5,416 nt of DNA from an uncultured Litoreibacter sp. (GTDB lineage Bacteria; Pseudomonadota; Alphaproteobacteria; Rhodobacterales; Rhodobacteraceae): positions 1 through 5,416 of the forward strand of contig CALFWN010000181.1 in assembly GCA_937928335.1 (NCBI GenBank), in the 5' to 3' direction. Within the stretch, counting starts at the first letter, position 1. Every line of letters starts with the position of its first letter. The position numbers and the translations under genes were made by a program. Below the pieces are notes generated by a model. That model did no database searches and was not told where the DNA came from. It saw nothing but the letters and a program-made list of their open reading frames with translations. Below are positions 1-5,336 of this stretch, one piece after another.

Positions 1-439
1 ATGTCGTCCCGGTTGCTCAGTTACACTAGGAATCCCGAACGCACCAGGCAATTGGCTAAGACAGGGCTCGTCACTGAGGGAGCTGACAAGGGAATGGGTC
101 GAAGCGGTGCTGTCTGGCTCAAGATTGGTGCGATAGCATTCCACGACACGCAGGCAGTTTACAACCGCTGGTAACGATAATGGGACCCAACTATTTCTCC
201 AAGACGGCCATTCAGGGTCGCATCGCTTTGGTCCGTGGAAACCGCCGGACAAACAGGGCTTTCGCCGCTGCTGCGCCAACGTCGGCTTGTGGGGGTACCA
301 AAGTCGGGGACTTGTGAATGGAGCTCCATCACAGCTCGCACAACCGTTTGAGACGCACAGTTTTCCAGCGCCTCTTGCTCCGAGGTTGGTGAGCGCCACG
401 AATCCTAAATCCTAACTTTCATTTTTGTTCAGACAACCA
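1..439. other. Left-edge stretch with no convincing gene
   Basis: I recognise no gene in this stretch. On the plus strand the first frame is open from base 1 to a TAA at 172-174 (57 codons) and again from 181 to about 348, but neither product resembles a known family. On the minus strand one frame is free of stops from 411 to the left edge (137 codons). It has a GTG at 399-397, but the product is rich in Cys, Trp, Pro and Ser with no recognisable fold, so it is probably not coding. A two-copy 7-bp direct repeat (AATCCTA, 401-414) lies just past the lysR stop. No clear terminator hairpin for lysR is visible. The stretch may be degraded DNA or a non-coding interspersed sequence. Confidence 0.5.
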
Positions 440-1309
440 TCAATCCATGATATGTTGCGCTAGAAAGTCAGCAAGCGCGCGGACCCGATCGGGCACATAT
501 CGGTTGTCCGGGTGCACGAGCCAGATGCTCTCAGGCTCCGGTTCAAATTCGGGAAGAAGCGAGTTCAATAGCCCGCTTTTGAGATGACCTGCCACATAAT
601 AGGCAGGCAGTTGCGCAATGCCCAAGCCTTGAACCGCCATATGGGTCACGGCGGTGCCGCTGTTGCACCGTGTTTGTCCGGATATGGCTTGTTTGATCAA
701 CTTTCCATTTTCGCTGTACCGCCACTGTCGCGCGGAGCCGCGCAGACAATTGTGCTGCTTGAGATCAGCAGGTACCGCTGGAACTCCGAACTTTTTGAGA
801 TGGTCAGGCGCGGCGCATGTGAGCAGTCTGCGTTGTGCAATCTTGAGGGCGACCAGAGAGGACTCTTCCAATGCCCCGATGCGTACCGCCAAATCGTACC
901 GACCTTCGATGAGATCAAATCGATTGTTCGATAGATCAAGATCAACTGAGACTTCATCATGTAAAGCCTGAAAGTTTGCGATTGCGGGTGCGACGACACG
1001 TTCGCCGAACTCAACTGCGGCGGTCATCCGAATTGATCCGTGCAGTGTCGTCTGGTTGGTTGCCAGTGCATGTTCCGCCGTTTCAAGCATGTCCAGGGCT
1101 TCACGGCATTGCGCAATATAGGCTTCACCATCGGGGTGAAGCGCGACTTGTCGTGTCGTACGCATGAAGAGCTTCACGCCTAAGTGATCTTCAAGGTCAC
1201 CAACTCGCCGACTGACATTTGCAACTGTTGTGTTCAGTTTGTCAGCAGCTGCAGTGAAACTACCCGTATCTGCAACAGCTACTGCTTCATGGACGCCACG
1301 CCAGCTCAT
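440..1309 (-). CDS. LysR-family transcriptional regulator (CrgA-like)
   Basis: This is a full-length LysR-type DNA-binding regulator of 289 aa, close to the usual ~300. Residues 1-60 form the winged helix-turn-helix: an alanine-rich recognition segment (GSFTAAADKLNTTVANVSRR, about 16-35), then LGVKLFMRTTRQVALHPDG. A linker helix covers about 61-90. From about residue 91 (GSIRMTAAVEFG) to the end is the periplasmic-binding-protein-like effector domain, with DLAVRIGALEESSLVALKI and a C-terminal GLGIAQLPAYYVAG, as in the CrgA-like subgroup. The ATG at 1309-1307 is preceded by AGGGAGG at proper spacing. It is divergent from the DUF336 gene, the classic arrangement for a LysR regulator and its target, so it probably controls that gene and itself. 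The effector cannot be read from sequence. The family call is firm; the target is inference. Confidence 0.95.
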   Translation of the reverse strand: MSWRGVHEAVAVADTGSFTAAADKLNTTVANVSRRVGDLEDHLGVKLFMRTTRQVALHPDGEAYIAQCREALDMLETAEHALATNQTTLHGSIRMTAAVEFGERVVAPAIANFQALHDEVSVDLDLSNNRFDLIEGRYDLAVRIGALEESSLVALKIAQRRLLTCAAPDHLKKFGVPAVPADLKQHNCLRGSARQWRYSENGKLIKQAISGQTRCNSGTAVTHMAVQGLGIAQLPAYYVAGHLKSGLLNSLLPEFEPEPESIWLVHPDNRYVPDRVRALADFLAQHIMD

Positions 1310-1312
1310 GAT

Positions 1313-1330
1313 TATTGCCTCCCTGCAATA
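1313..1330 (-). promoter_or_regulatory. Inverted repeat holding the lysR ribosome binding site
   Basis: TATTGC, a 6-nt spacer, then GCAATA form a perfect inverted repeat ending 3 bp before the lysR start codon. Read on the minus strand the spacer is AGGGAG, the Shine-Dalgarno core of lysR. In the mRNA the SD would sit in the 6-nt loop of a 6-bp stem directly before AUC-AUG. In DNA the same dyad has the size of a LysR-type operator half-site pair, so the regulator could bind here and repress itself. The dyad is seen directly; either regulatory role is inference. Confidence 0.45.
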
Positions 1331-1400
1331 GTCTTTCAGCTTTTTCGAGCATTATCATGAAATGACGAAGTGTCTAGGTTCCCCTTATCAACAAGAGGAA
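1331..1400 (+). promoter_or_regulatory. Divergent promoter region and RBS of the exported DUF336 gene
   Basis: The spacer between lysR and the exported-protein gene must hold both promoters. A looser dyad, TTTC at 1343-1346 and GAAA at 1359-1362 with a TCATGA palindrome at 1355-1360, is a second possible regulator site. TATCAT at 1353-1358 could be a -10 element, but I see no good -35 at the right distance, which would suit an activator-dependent promoter. AGAGGAA at 1394-1400 is a good Shine-Dalgarno 6 nt before the ATG at 1407 and decides that start. Confidence 0.35.
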
Positions 1401-1406
1401 CAAGAC

Positions 1407-2171
1407 ATGACACGTTCAACAAAAACACTAACACCATCTGTTATCGCCGCAGTATTTGGCCTTAGCTTGCTCGGGACACAGGTCTTTGCTCAAAGCTGCG
1501 AGATCCTGCCAAACCATGCCGAGCTCACCGCAACGCTGAAGGCGAGCGTTGCGACTACATCGGAAAGCAACAATGGCGGTCTTGAACTGAACATGTGGGC
1601 CAGCGTTATTAACCGCGACGGTGAAATCTGTGCTGTTGCGATGACAGGCGAAGACCGTGGCGACCAGTGGCCAGGCAGCCGTGTGATTTCCGCCCAAAAG
1701 GCAAATACTGCAAACGCCTTCAGTCTGCCGGGTCTCGCCCTATCCACCGCAAACCTCTATTCAGCAGTCCAACCCGGTGGAAGCCTCTTTGGTCTGCAGC
1801 TTTCCAACCCCGTGAACCCTGAAGCGGCATATGGCGATGCGACGGCCTATGGTACGGAAAATGATCCGCTTGTTGGGCAAAAGCCGGGTGGTGTGAACGT
1901 CTTTGGCGGCGGTCTGGCTCTTTATAATGCTGACGGTGCCATCATTGGTGCGATTGGTGTGAGCGGGGATACATCCTGCGCGGACCACAACATCGCATGG
2001 CGCACGCGTGATGCGCTTGATCTTGCAAACGTCCCAAGTGGTGTGAGCACCAATGGCGATGACGGCATTCTATATGACATCGCAGGTGGAGTCAGCGCAT
2101 CAGGCTTTGGTCATCCGTTCTGTGGCGGCACCGAAGGAGAAATCGCAACAAAGATTGGCGCAGGGAGCTAA
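1407..2171 (+). CDS. Exported GlcG/HbpS-like (DUF336) heme-binding-family protein
   Basis: The 254-aa product begins with a Sec signal peptide: basic MTRSTK, a hydrophobic core (SVIAAVFGLSLLG) and a likely cut after VFA at about residue 28. The mature protein should be periplasmic or secreted. Its body matches the GlcG/HbpS (Haem_degrading, DUF336) family. A strand with VINRDGEICAVAMTG (68-81) is followed by WPGSRVISAQKANTANAFS (88-106), then GGVNVFGGGLALYNADGAII (161-180) and GAIGVSGDTSCADHNIAWRT (181-200). Members of this family bind or degrade heme or sit beside oxidative catabolic genes; the ligand here is unknown. The mature part has four cysteines (31, 75, 191, 239), which could form disulfides in the periplasm. 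The frame opens at an ATG at 1362, but the 1407 start has the SD and gives a clean signal peptide. Divergent lysR is the likely regulator. Confidence 0.88.
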   Translation: MTRSTKTLTPSVIAAVFGLSLLGTQVFAQSCEILPNHAELTATLKASVATTSESNNGGLELNMWASVINRDGEICAVAMTGEDRGDQWPGSRVISAQKANTANAFSLPGLALSTANLYSAVQPGGSLFGLQLSNPVNPEAAYGDATAYGTENDPLVGQKPGGVNVFGGGLALYNADGAIIGAIGVSGDTSCADHNIAWRTRDALDLANVPSGVSTNGDDGILYDIAGGVSASGFGHPFCGGTEGEIATKIGAGS

Positions 2172-2190
2172 GCTGAACCGGATCCTTGAT

Positions 2191-2223
2191 GCCAGCGACC
2201 AAAGACAACCTTTGGTCGCTGGC
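2191..2223 (+). terminator. Perfect 14-bp hairpin after the DUF336 gene
   Basis: GCCAGCGACCAAAG (2191-2204) and its exact reverse complement (2210-2223) flank a 5-nt loop, ACAAC, starting 19 bp after the stop codon. Position and strength suit a transcription terminator or an mRNA-stabilising 3' hairpin. No T-tract follows on either strand, so a strictly intrinsic terminator is not certain. Confidence 0.6.
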
Positions 2224-2312
2224 TATGGCGATGCAATGAACATTCTAAACCCAGACATTCGATCAAAATGCAGCATCTGTTAAACTGGGCTCTCTGCGGC
2301 CGTCTGGCTTCC

Positions 2313-2344
2313 TGACAGCGCTTGGGATGGCTGGAAGGCTGTCA
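2313..2344. repeat. 7-bp inverted repeat in the spacer between DUF336 gene and transporter relic
   Basis: TGACAGC (2313-2319) is exactly reverse-complemented by GCTGTCA (2338-2344) across an 18-nt gap. On the plus strand a T5 run (2351-2355) follows six bases later, so it could be a weak second terminator for plus-strand transcription. The rest of the spacer from 2224 to 2386 shows nothing recognisable. Confidence 0.3.
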
Positions 2345-2386
2345 TGCGGATTTTTCTGCCCTTCACCACGAACGCATGAAGGTCTG

Positions 2387-2629
2387 CTACTGCAAATCGC
2401 AGCACTTCTCTTGCCAATAGTCTAGTGCCGTATGCCACAGGACAACTGACATGATCACTGTCCCGCCTAGGATCACAACCACCGGCGAGAGTTCATTCAA
2501 GATGATCCACGCAAGCAGCGTCGCACAAGGTATCTCGACTGTTCCCAACAGCGCCGATTGCGCTGACGGGATGAGGCGTGTGCCTTCTGTCCAGAGGATT
2601 ACTGCACCTGCAAATGCCAAACCGATCAC
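2387..2629 (-). pseudogene. 3' remnant of a DMT/EamA-family transporter
   Basis: Only about 79 residues of a protein normally near 290-300 aa remain. What is left is the end of the second EamA repeat: a membrane segment (GLAFAGAVILW), the conserved turn RLIPSAQSALLGTVEIP, then LLAWIILNE and VVVILGGTVIMSVVLWHT, ending in a polar tail. In the family this is the stretch after which the helix pair closes, with the acidic residue of NE(L) at the usual position. Everything upstream has been replaced by the IS110 fragment. Drug/metabolite-type transporters export small metabolites, but the substrate cannot be guessed from this remnant and it should be non-functional. Confidence 0.7.
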
Positions 2630-2803
2630 GCGGGCGAGCCCTCTAGGGATGTAGACGCCGAACTCGGCAACCAAGCCACGCAGGCCGTTGATCAGTTGCG
2701 TCCGCTGACGAACCAGAAGACCACGAGCACGATGCCGCGACAGCAGGGACTGTTGTTCGACCGTCTTGACCGCCACAAAGCGCATAGTCGGTTGGGTCAC
2801 CTC
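2630..2803 (-). mobile_element. Internal fragment of an IS110-family transposase
   Basis: About 58 codons match the middle of IS110-family (DEDD) transposases. The pattern PTMRFVAVKTVEQQ, HRARGLLVRQRTQLINGLRG, AEFGVYIPRGL corresponds to the helical region after the RuvC-like N-terminal domain. Neither the N-terminal catalytic aspartate block nor the C-terminal helix-hairpin-helix part is present, and no element ends are visible. It is therefore a dead relic. Boundaries are approximate, set by where the resemblance to IS110 stops and that to the transporter begins. Another IS110-family element starts at 5389, but too little of it lies in the window to say whether both come from the same IS. 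Confidence 0.7.
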
Positions 2804-3024
2804 ACCCAGCCAATTATCAAGATGCCATGAGACAAGGATCGGATGGGTTGCGCCCGCTTGTCGCAAAGGAGACCGAATTTTTTTGACAGTTGAAACACGG
2901 CACAGCAATTTTGCCCCGCATTTGACGGTCTCGAGAAAACCAGTTCAATTCAGCATTAAATCGCCACGCACCACCGAAGTTAAGCAGCTATCTGCTGGTT
3001 TATTCGCAGTCGCAATGCGTCATC

Positions 3025-3052
3025 TTGGATAGAGAGAGACGTCGATTACAAT
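3025..3052 (+). promoter_or_regulatory. Likely promoter of the RTX-type gene
   Basis: TACAAT at 3047-3052 matches five of six bases of a sigma-70 -10 box. TTGGAT at 3025-3030, 16 bp upstream, keeps the TTG of a -35 box. Transcription would start near 3059, giving a leader of about 30 nt before the ATG at 3090. The sparse -35 match makes this tentative. Confidence 0.4.
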
Positions 3053-3089
3053 CATAAGTGGTGACGAAATCCATAAGGAGAACAATGCG

Positions 3090-3578
3090 ATGAATACCAT
3101 ATCGGAACCATCTGACGACATGGGTACCAGTGATGAATCTACGACGTTCAGAGACTTGTTTTCTGCTTTGCCAGAACCGTTTGTCGACGTCGGCACCGGC
3201 GGCGATGACACGATGTTCAGCACATTGTTTTCCATTTTGAAGGCAAAGGCAGGAGACGATACCATCATCACTGGTGGCGGCAACGCCAGGATACTTGCCG
3301 GACCAGGAGACGACAGGCTCGAAATCACGGACGGAGGGGTTACAAAGTCAAATGGAGGTGAGGGGAGCGACACTTTTGTATTTGATGACAAAGGTGGCAC
3401 CCATCTCGTGACAGACTTCTCGTTGGAAGAAATGGATGCGATCCTGCTGTTGGGGGATAGCGAATTTGAATGGGATCGGACGGACATCTTTGAAGTGACC
3501 GCCCAGTACGGTGACACGACGCTAATTTTCGAGAACGTGACTGGTCGTGAGTTTACCTATGAGGAAGCGTTTCTCTGA
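3090..3578 (+). CDS. Short RTX-type calcium-binding protein, probably type I secreted
   Basis: The 162-aa, strongly acidic protein has no N-terminal signal peptide. Glycine/aspartate turns spaced like RTX nonapeptides appear at about 35-43 (GTGGDDTMF), 54-60 (AGDDTII), 71-79 (GPGDDRLEI) and 89-98 (GGEGSDTFVF). The last leads into the family's C-terminal block (GSDTFVFDD... VTDFS... GDTTLIF... FTYEEAFL). That block and an acidic-then-hydrophobic end (EEAFL) are typical of substrates exported by ABC-type I secretion systems, which read a C-terminal signal. The repeats are few and irregular and there is no enzymatic domain, so this may be a small structural, adhesive or degenerate RTX protein. 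AAGGAG at 3075-3080 lies 9 nt before the ATG. No ABC exporter, membrane fusion protein or TolC gene is in the window, so it is an orphan substrate here. The family call is fairly firm; secretion is inference. Confidence 0.82.
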   Translation: MNTISEPSDDMGTSDESTTFRDLFSALPEPFVDVGTGGDDTMFSTLFSILKAKAGDDTIITGGGNARILAGPGDDRLEITDGGVTKSNGGEGSDTFVFDDKGGTHLVTDFSLEEMDAILLLGDSEFEWDRTDIFEVTAQYGDTTLIFENVTGREFTYEEAFL

Positions 3579-3745
3579 GGCGGCAAGCCATCTGGCCGCT
3601 CGACAACGTGATGTTTCGCCTTTCCCCGGTCCGGCCCCGGCTTTCATCCGACATTCCGGGCTTGGTTTGAGGCGGCGCAAATGGGCTTGATGTCAGTTTG
3701 TCGGGCGGTGAGTGTGGTCGGTTACGAAACAAAGGAGGGCTTGGG

Positions 3746-3805
3746 ATGGTGGTTTTGTTGCTCCCATCGCCTGCGCTTGCCCATCTTGCCAGAGTTTTTG
3801 AGTGA
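3746..3805 (+). CDS. Candidate 19-aa small ORF with a near-perfect Shine-Dalgarno
   Basis: AAAGGAGG at 3731-3738 matches eight bases of the ideal 16S-complementary sequence and lies 7 nt before an ATG. The frame runs MVVLLLPSPALAHLARVFE and stops at TGA 3803-3805. The peptide is hydrophobic at its N-terminus and resembles no family I know. It could be a leader peptide or a small membrane peptide, but no plus-strand gene follows that a leader could control. I see no convincing promoter. An SD this good occurs by chance only occasionally, so the ORF is worth listing, but translation is unproven. Confidence 0.25.
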   Translation: MVVLLLPSPALAHLARVFE

Positions 3806-3808
3806 CCA

Positions 3809-3820
3809 CTGCAATTGCAG
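3809..3820. repeat. 12-bp perfect palindrome CTGCAATTGCAG
   Basis: This palindrome starts 3 bp after the stop of the 19-codon ORF. It has the size and symmetry of a dimeric repressor operator, but nothing nearby shows which protein might use it. Confidence 0.3.
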
Positions 3821-3847
3821 GTGTGTTTAGTGAGCCTAGAAAAACTC

Positions 3848-3879
3848 GGACCGACTGCCCTTAGTAGGTAAGCCGGTCC
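3848..3879. other. Hairpin with 6-bp GC-rich stem
   Basis: GGACCG (3848-3853) pairs exactly with CGGTCC (3874-3879) around a 20-nt loop. It is the first of three consecutive stem-loops downstream of the small ORF. The right arm overlaps an alternative pairing, CCAACAT (3878-3884) with ATGTTGG (3899-3905), which excludes part of the next hairpin. Mutually exclusive folds are therefore possible. Confidence 0.35.
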
Positions 3880-3882
3880 AAC

Positions 3883-3912
3883 ATGGACATCCACCACTAT
3901 GTTGGTGGCCAT
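3883..3912 (+). terminator. Terminator-like hairpin followed by a T-run
   Basis: CCACCA (3891-3896) pairs with TGGTGG (3903-3908) around a 6-nt loop. The stem continues as ATGG (3883-3886) with CCAT (3909-3912) across a 4-nt bulge. After CGC comes TTTTT at 3916-3920. That layout suits an intrinsic terminator for plus-strand transcription through the small ORF. The bulge and the 3-nt gap before the T-run lower confidence. Confidence 0.4.
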
Positions 3913-3934
3913 CGCTTTTTGCTCCCGGGTCACA

Positions 3935-4000
3935 GCTGGGTTGGTGGTCTATGAGTTCTTTGGTCAAACCATGCTGCATTACGCAGCAGGACCACCCAGC
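3935..4000. other. Long nested stem-loop
   Basis: GCTGGGT (3935-3941) pairs with ACCCAGC (3994-4000), and GGTC (3946-3949) with GACC (3990-3993). Inside, TGCTGC (3972-3977) and GCAGCA (3983-3988) form a perfect 6-bp hairpin with a 5-nt loop. A small TGGT-CAA-ACCA hairpin (3961-3971) sits beside it. The whole would fold as a branched structure of about 66 nt. It may be a structured RNA or a recombination-type site. I recognise no known family. Confidence 0.35.
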
Positions 4001-4133
4001 ATTTCAGGGTTCCAACAGATTTCCCTTGAGTGAATTTTAGACGCGATCAAAAAAACGGACATTGCTCCCGATAGCTTGAACGGCAGAAAAGTTCCGCGAT
4101 GTGTGAGTTCGACGAAGCCAGGAGTTCGCGCTT

Positions 4134-4160
4134 GCAGCGAATGACCGCAAAGCGGGCTGC
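4134..4160. other. Nested hairpin within a coding-like, possibly repetitive stretch
   Basis: GCAGC (4134-4138) pairs with GCTGC (4156-4160), and inside it CCGC (4145-4148) with GCGG (4152-4155) around AAA, leaving a 6-nt bulge. The surrounding 4047-4245 sequence, read on the minus strand, has a coding-like look without resembling a protein. In style it recalls interspersed degraded sequences of roseobacter intergenic regions. That resemblance is from memory and unverified. It could serve as a 3' structure for the BASS transcript, though no T-tract follows. Confidence 0.3.
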
Positions 4161-4245
4161 GATTGCAGCATAGCGATTGGGTGGTGAATGTCTCTTATGG
4201 GCCGCTTCTAACGCATTGGGGAACCAGTCTTGAAGAGTGCGTCTT

Positions 4246-5121
4246 TCAGTTACTTCGATGAAACAGCTTCCAAACCCAAGGCAAAACAAAGATCGGCAAC
4301 TGAGACATAGCGAAGAACAGTGTGACCGTGGGATTCAACGTTGTACCCAATGCAGCCCAAGCGAGGCCGACGTTCCGGTTCCCAAATGTCATCGCCAAGG
4401 CGATCTTTTCATCACTGGGAGCTCTTCCAATAGTGTATCCGATCGCCTGTTGGATCAAATTGGTTAGGAAGGCAGCCACCAGTATAGTCGCTGCAAATGT
4501 CATGTCGTCGCGAACTTCATCAAGAACGCCTTGCATGGTTGCGACCGCAAACACGAAGAGTGAGTAGAGGACCAACCTGTCGATCCAAACACCTTTCTGA
4601 GAAATCAACTTCCCTAGCAGAAAACGAACAAAAAGCGCTGAAAGCGCTGCTGTAAACAAGAGCTTCGAAAGCCCGACAAGAAGAGACAACGGGTCAATGT
4701 CGATTCCGATAGTCGATGCAACCAATGGCATTGTCAGAGGCGTGAGGCACGTGCTAACCAAGATAATTGTTAGGGGCGCTTCCCCTTTGTATCCAAACAT
4801 TCTGGCTAGCGCCGCATTGCCTGATGATGGCGGGGATGCCAGAGCAAGCACAATTCCGGCTACAATTGGTGGTGGCAGCTGGGTCCAGTAGAGACCTGCG
4901 CCGACAACAAAAGGGAGTAGGATCACGGCAACAAGTGGCAGAATGATGCTTGTACGTGGTTGTAAGAAAGACCTTTTGAGTGCGTCTATGTCGGCCCTAA
5001 GGAATGTCCCAAAGATGAACAGAAAAACTGTCAGGGGAAGCGCAGGTCTGGCAAAATCTGAAAGTGGCGGAACTAACAGCCCCACCAAAACCCCGATTGC
5101 CAATATGCTCTGTCCGCTCAT
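4246..5121 (-). CDS. BASS-family (bile acid:sodium symporter-like) membrane transporter
   Basis: The 291-aa, very hydrophobic protein has about ten membrane segments. They lie near residues 5-20, 27-42, 58-77, 84-98, 115-136, 145-167, 181-200, 208-228, 239-261 and 264-285. The two family landmarks are visible: the broken-helix motif LASPPSSGNAALARMFG (94-110) and its partner AMTFGNRNVGLAWAALG (243-259), the crossing discontinuous helices of the SBF fold. Family members import organic anions such as bile acids, keto acids or pantoate precursors; this substrate is unknown. In sodium-coupled members the second motif reads E-x-G-x-Q-N, but here it is T245-F-G-N-R249-N, so two sodium ligands are missing. 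I chose ATG 5121-5119, which overlaps the upstream gene's TGA as ATGA and implies translational coupling. A GTG at 5136 in the same frame is less likely. It is convergent with the RTX gene. Confidence 0.88.
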   Translation of the reverse strand: MSGQSILAIGVLVGLLVPPLSDFARPALPLTVFLFIFGTFLRADIDALKRSFLQPRTSIILPLVAVILLPFVVGAGLYWTQLPPPIVAGIVLALASPPSSGNAALARMFGYKGEAPLTIILVSTCLTPLTMPLVASTIGIDIDPLSLLVGLSKLLFTAALSALFVRFLLGKLISQKGVWIDRLVLYSLFVFAVATMQGVLDEVRDDMTFAATILVAAFLTNLIQQAIGYTIGRAPSDEKIALAMTFGNRNVGLAWAALGTTLNPTVTLFFAMSQLPIFVLPWVWKLFHRSN

Positions 5122-5336
5122 GTGTCGCGATCCCACGCCTTGATCAGATGCGTCGCCAAACTGGTCAAACCGATCGCATGATCCGTCGGAAGAGGCAAAC
5201 GATGATCAACTGTGGCTTGCGCAATTGCCTTCAACAAGGACCTATGAAGCGGCCCTTCGGCTAGCCTGCCGCGAAAGAGAACAAAATCGGCGGAAAGCAG
5301 ACATGGCGTATCTGCGGCGAATCCGGCTTGTGAGGT
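5118..5336 (-). pseudogene. 3' end of an unrecognised gene, truncated near an IS110 element
   Basis: A 72-codon frame free of stops ends in a TGA that overlaps the BASS start (ATGA), a typical sign of co-translated operon genes. It has no ATG or GTG start. Going upstream it meets an in-frame stop at 5337-5339, about 50 bp from the start of the IS110 transposase. The product looks protein-like: GFAADTPCLLSADFVLFRGR, then LHRSLLKAIAQATVDHRLPL and a C-terminal amphipathic THLIKAWDRDT. I cannot name the family; the end pattern loosely recalls C-terminal helices of dehydrogenase-type enzymes, a guess only. Most likely it is the tail of an enzyme that shared an operon with the transporter and lost its 5' part to the insertion. 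Confidence 0.55.

Larger units (their letters stand above)
2387..2908 (-). pseudogene. Chimeric open frame: IS110 transposase scrap fused to DMT transporter C-terminus
   Basis: This 173-codon frame is not a normal gene but a rearrangement product. Residues 1-35 resemble nothing I recognise. Residues about 36-93 are an internal piece of an IS110-family transposase (TMRFVAVKTVEQQ, then LLVRQRTQLINGLRGLVAEFG). Residues about 94-173 are the last two to three membrane segments of a DMT/EamA transporter. The ATG at 2908 has no obvious SD, and neither partner keeps its functional core, so it is best read as a pseudogene. It could still be expressed as a small membrane protein if a promoter happens to lie upstream. 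The fusion is seen directly; the order of events (insertion, then deletion) is inference. Confidence 0.7.
3579..4245. other. 667-bp gene-poor but structured region between convergent genes
   Basis: This lies between the convergent RTX and BASS genes and holds no recognisable protein. It starts with a short GC stem (GCGGC 3580-3584 with GCCGC 3595-3599) right after the RTX stop, which might help termination. Then come a 19-codon ORF with a strong SD (3731-3805), a palindrome (3809-3820), three hairpins (3848-4000) and a stretch (4047-4245) that may be a degraded repeat. Longer open frames on the minus strand (3553-3933 and 4047-4289) have low-complexity, non-protein-like products. It may be a relic of an inserted element or hold a small RNA. 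Confidence 0.5.

Noticed and set aside
159..341. 60-codon minus-strand frame in the left edge region
   Set aside because: Its product resembles no protein, it has no clear SD, and it lies within a wider stop-poor region where several frames are open.
543..1167. Several 60-116 codon frames on both strands across lysR
   Set aside because: They overlap the confident LysR gene in other frames and have no family resemblance; they are shadows.
1362..1406. Upstream in-frame ATG that would lengthen the DUF336 protein by 15 residues
   Set aside because: The 1407 ATG has a good SD at the right spacing and begins a textbook signal peptide; the extension would bury it.
2766..3032. 88-codon plus-strand frame antisense to the transposase/transporter relic
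   Set aside because: No recognisable motifs and no SD; it crosses the recognised relic and the RTX promoter region.
3020..3517. 165-codon minus-strand frame antisense to the RTX gene
   Set aside because: Long antisense frames are expected opposite Gly/Asp-rich coding sequence; the product is low-complexity Ser/Pro and the RTX frame is clearly the real one.
3553..3933. 126-codon minus-strand frame in the structured region
   Set aside because: The product is Pro/Ser/Arg-rich without a fold or SD, and it spans the hairpins and overlaps the RTX 3' end.
4047..4289. 80-codon minus-strand frame overlapping the end of the BASS gene
   Set aside because: It has no SD, overlaps the confident transporter and has no protein family; treated as a possible repeat rather than a gene.
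5122..5136. GTG start for the BASS protein five codons upstream
   Set aside because: The ATG at 5121 gives the ATGA overlap with the preceding gene and a conventional start; the GTG would sit deeper in that gene with no better SD.
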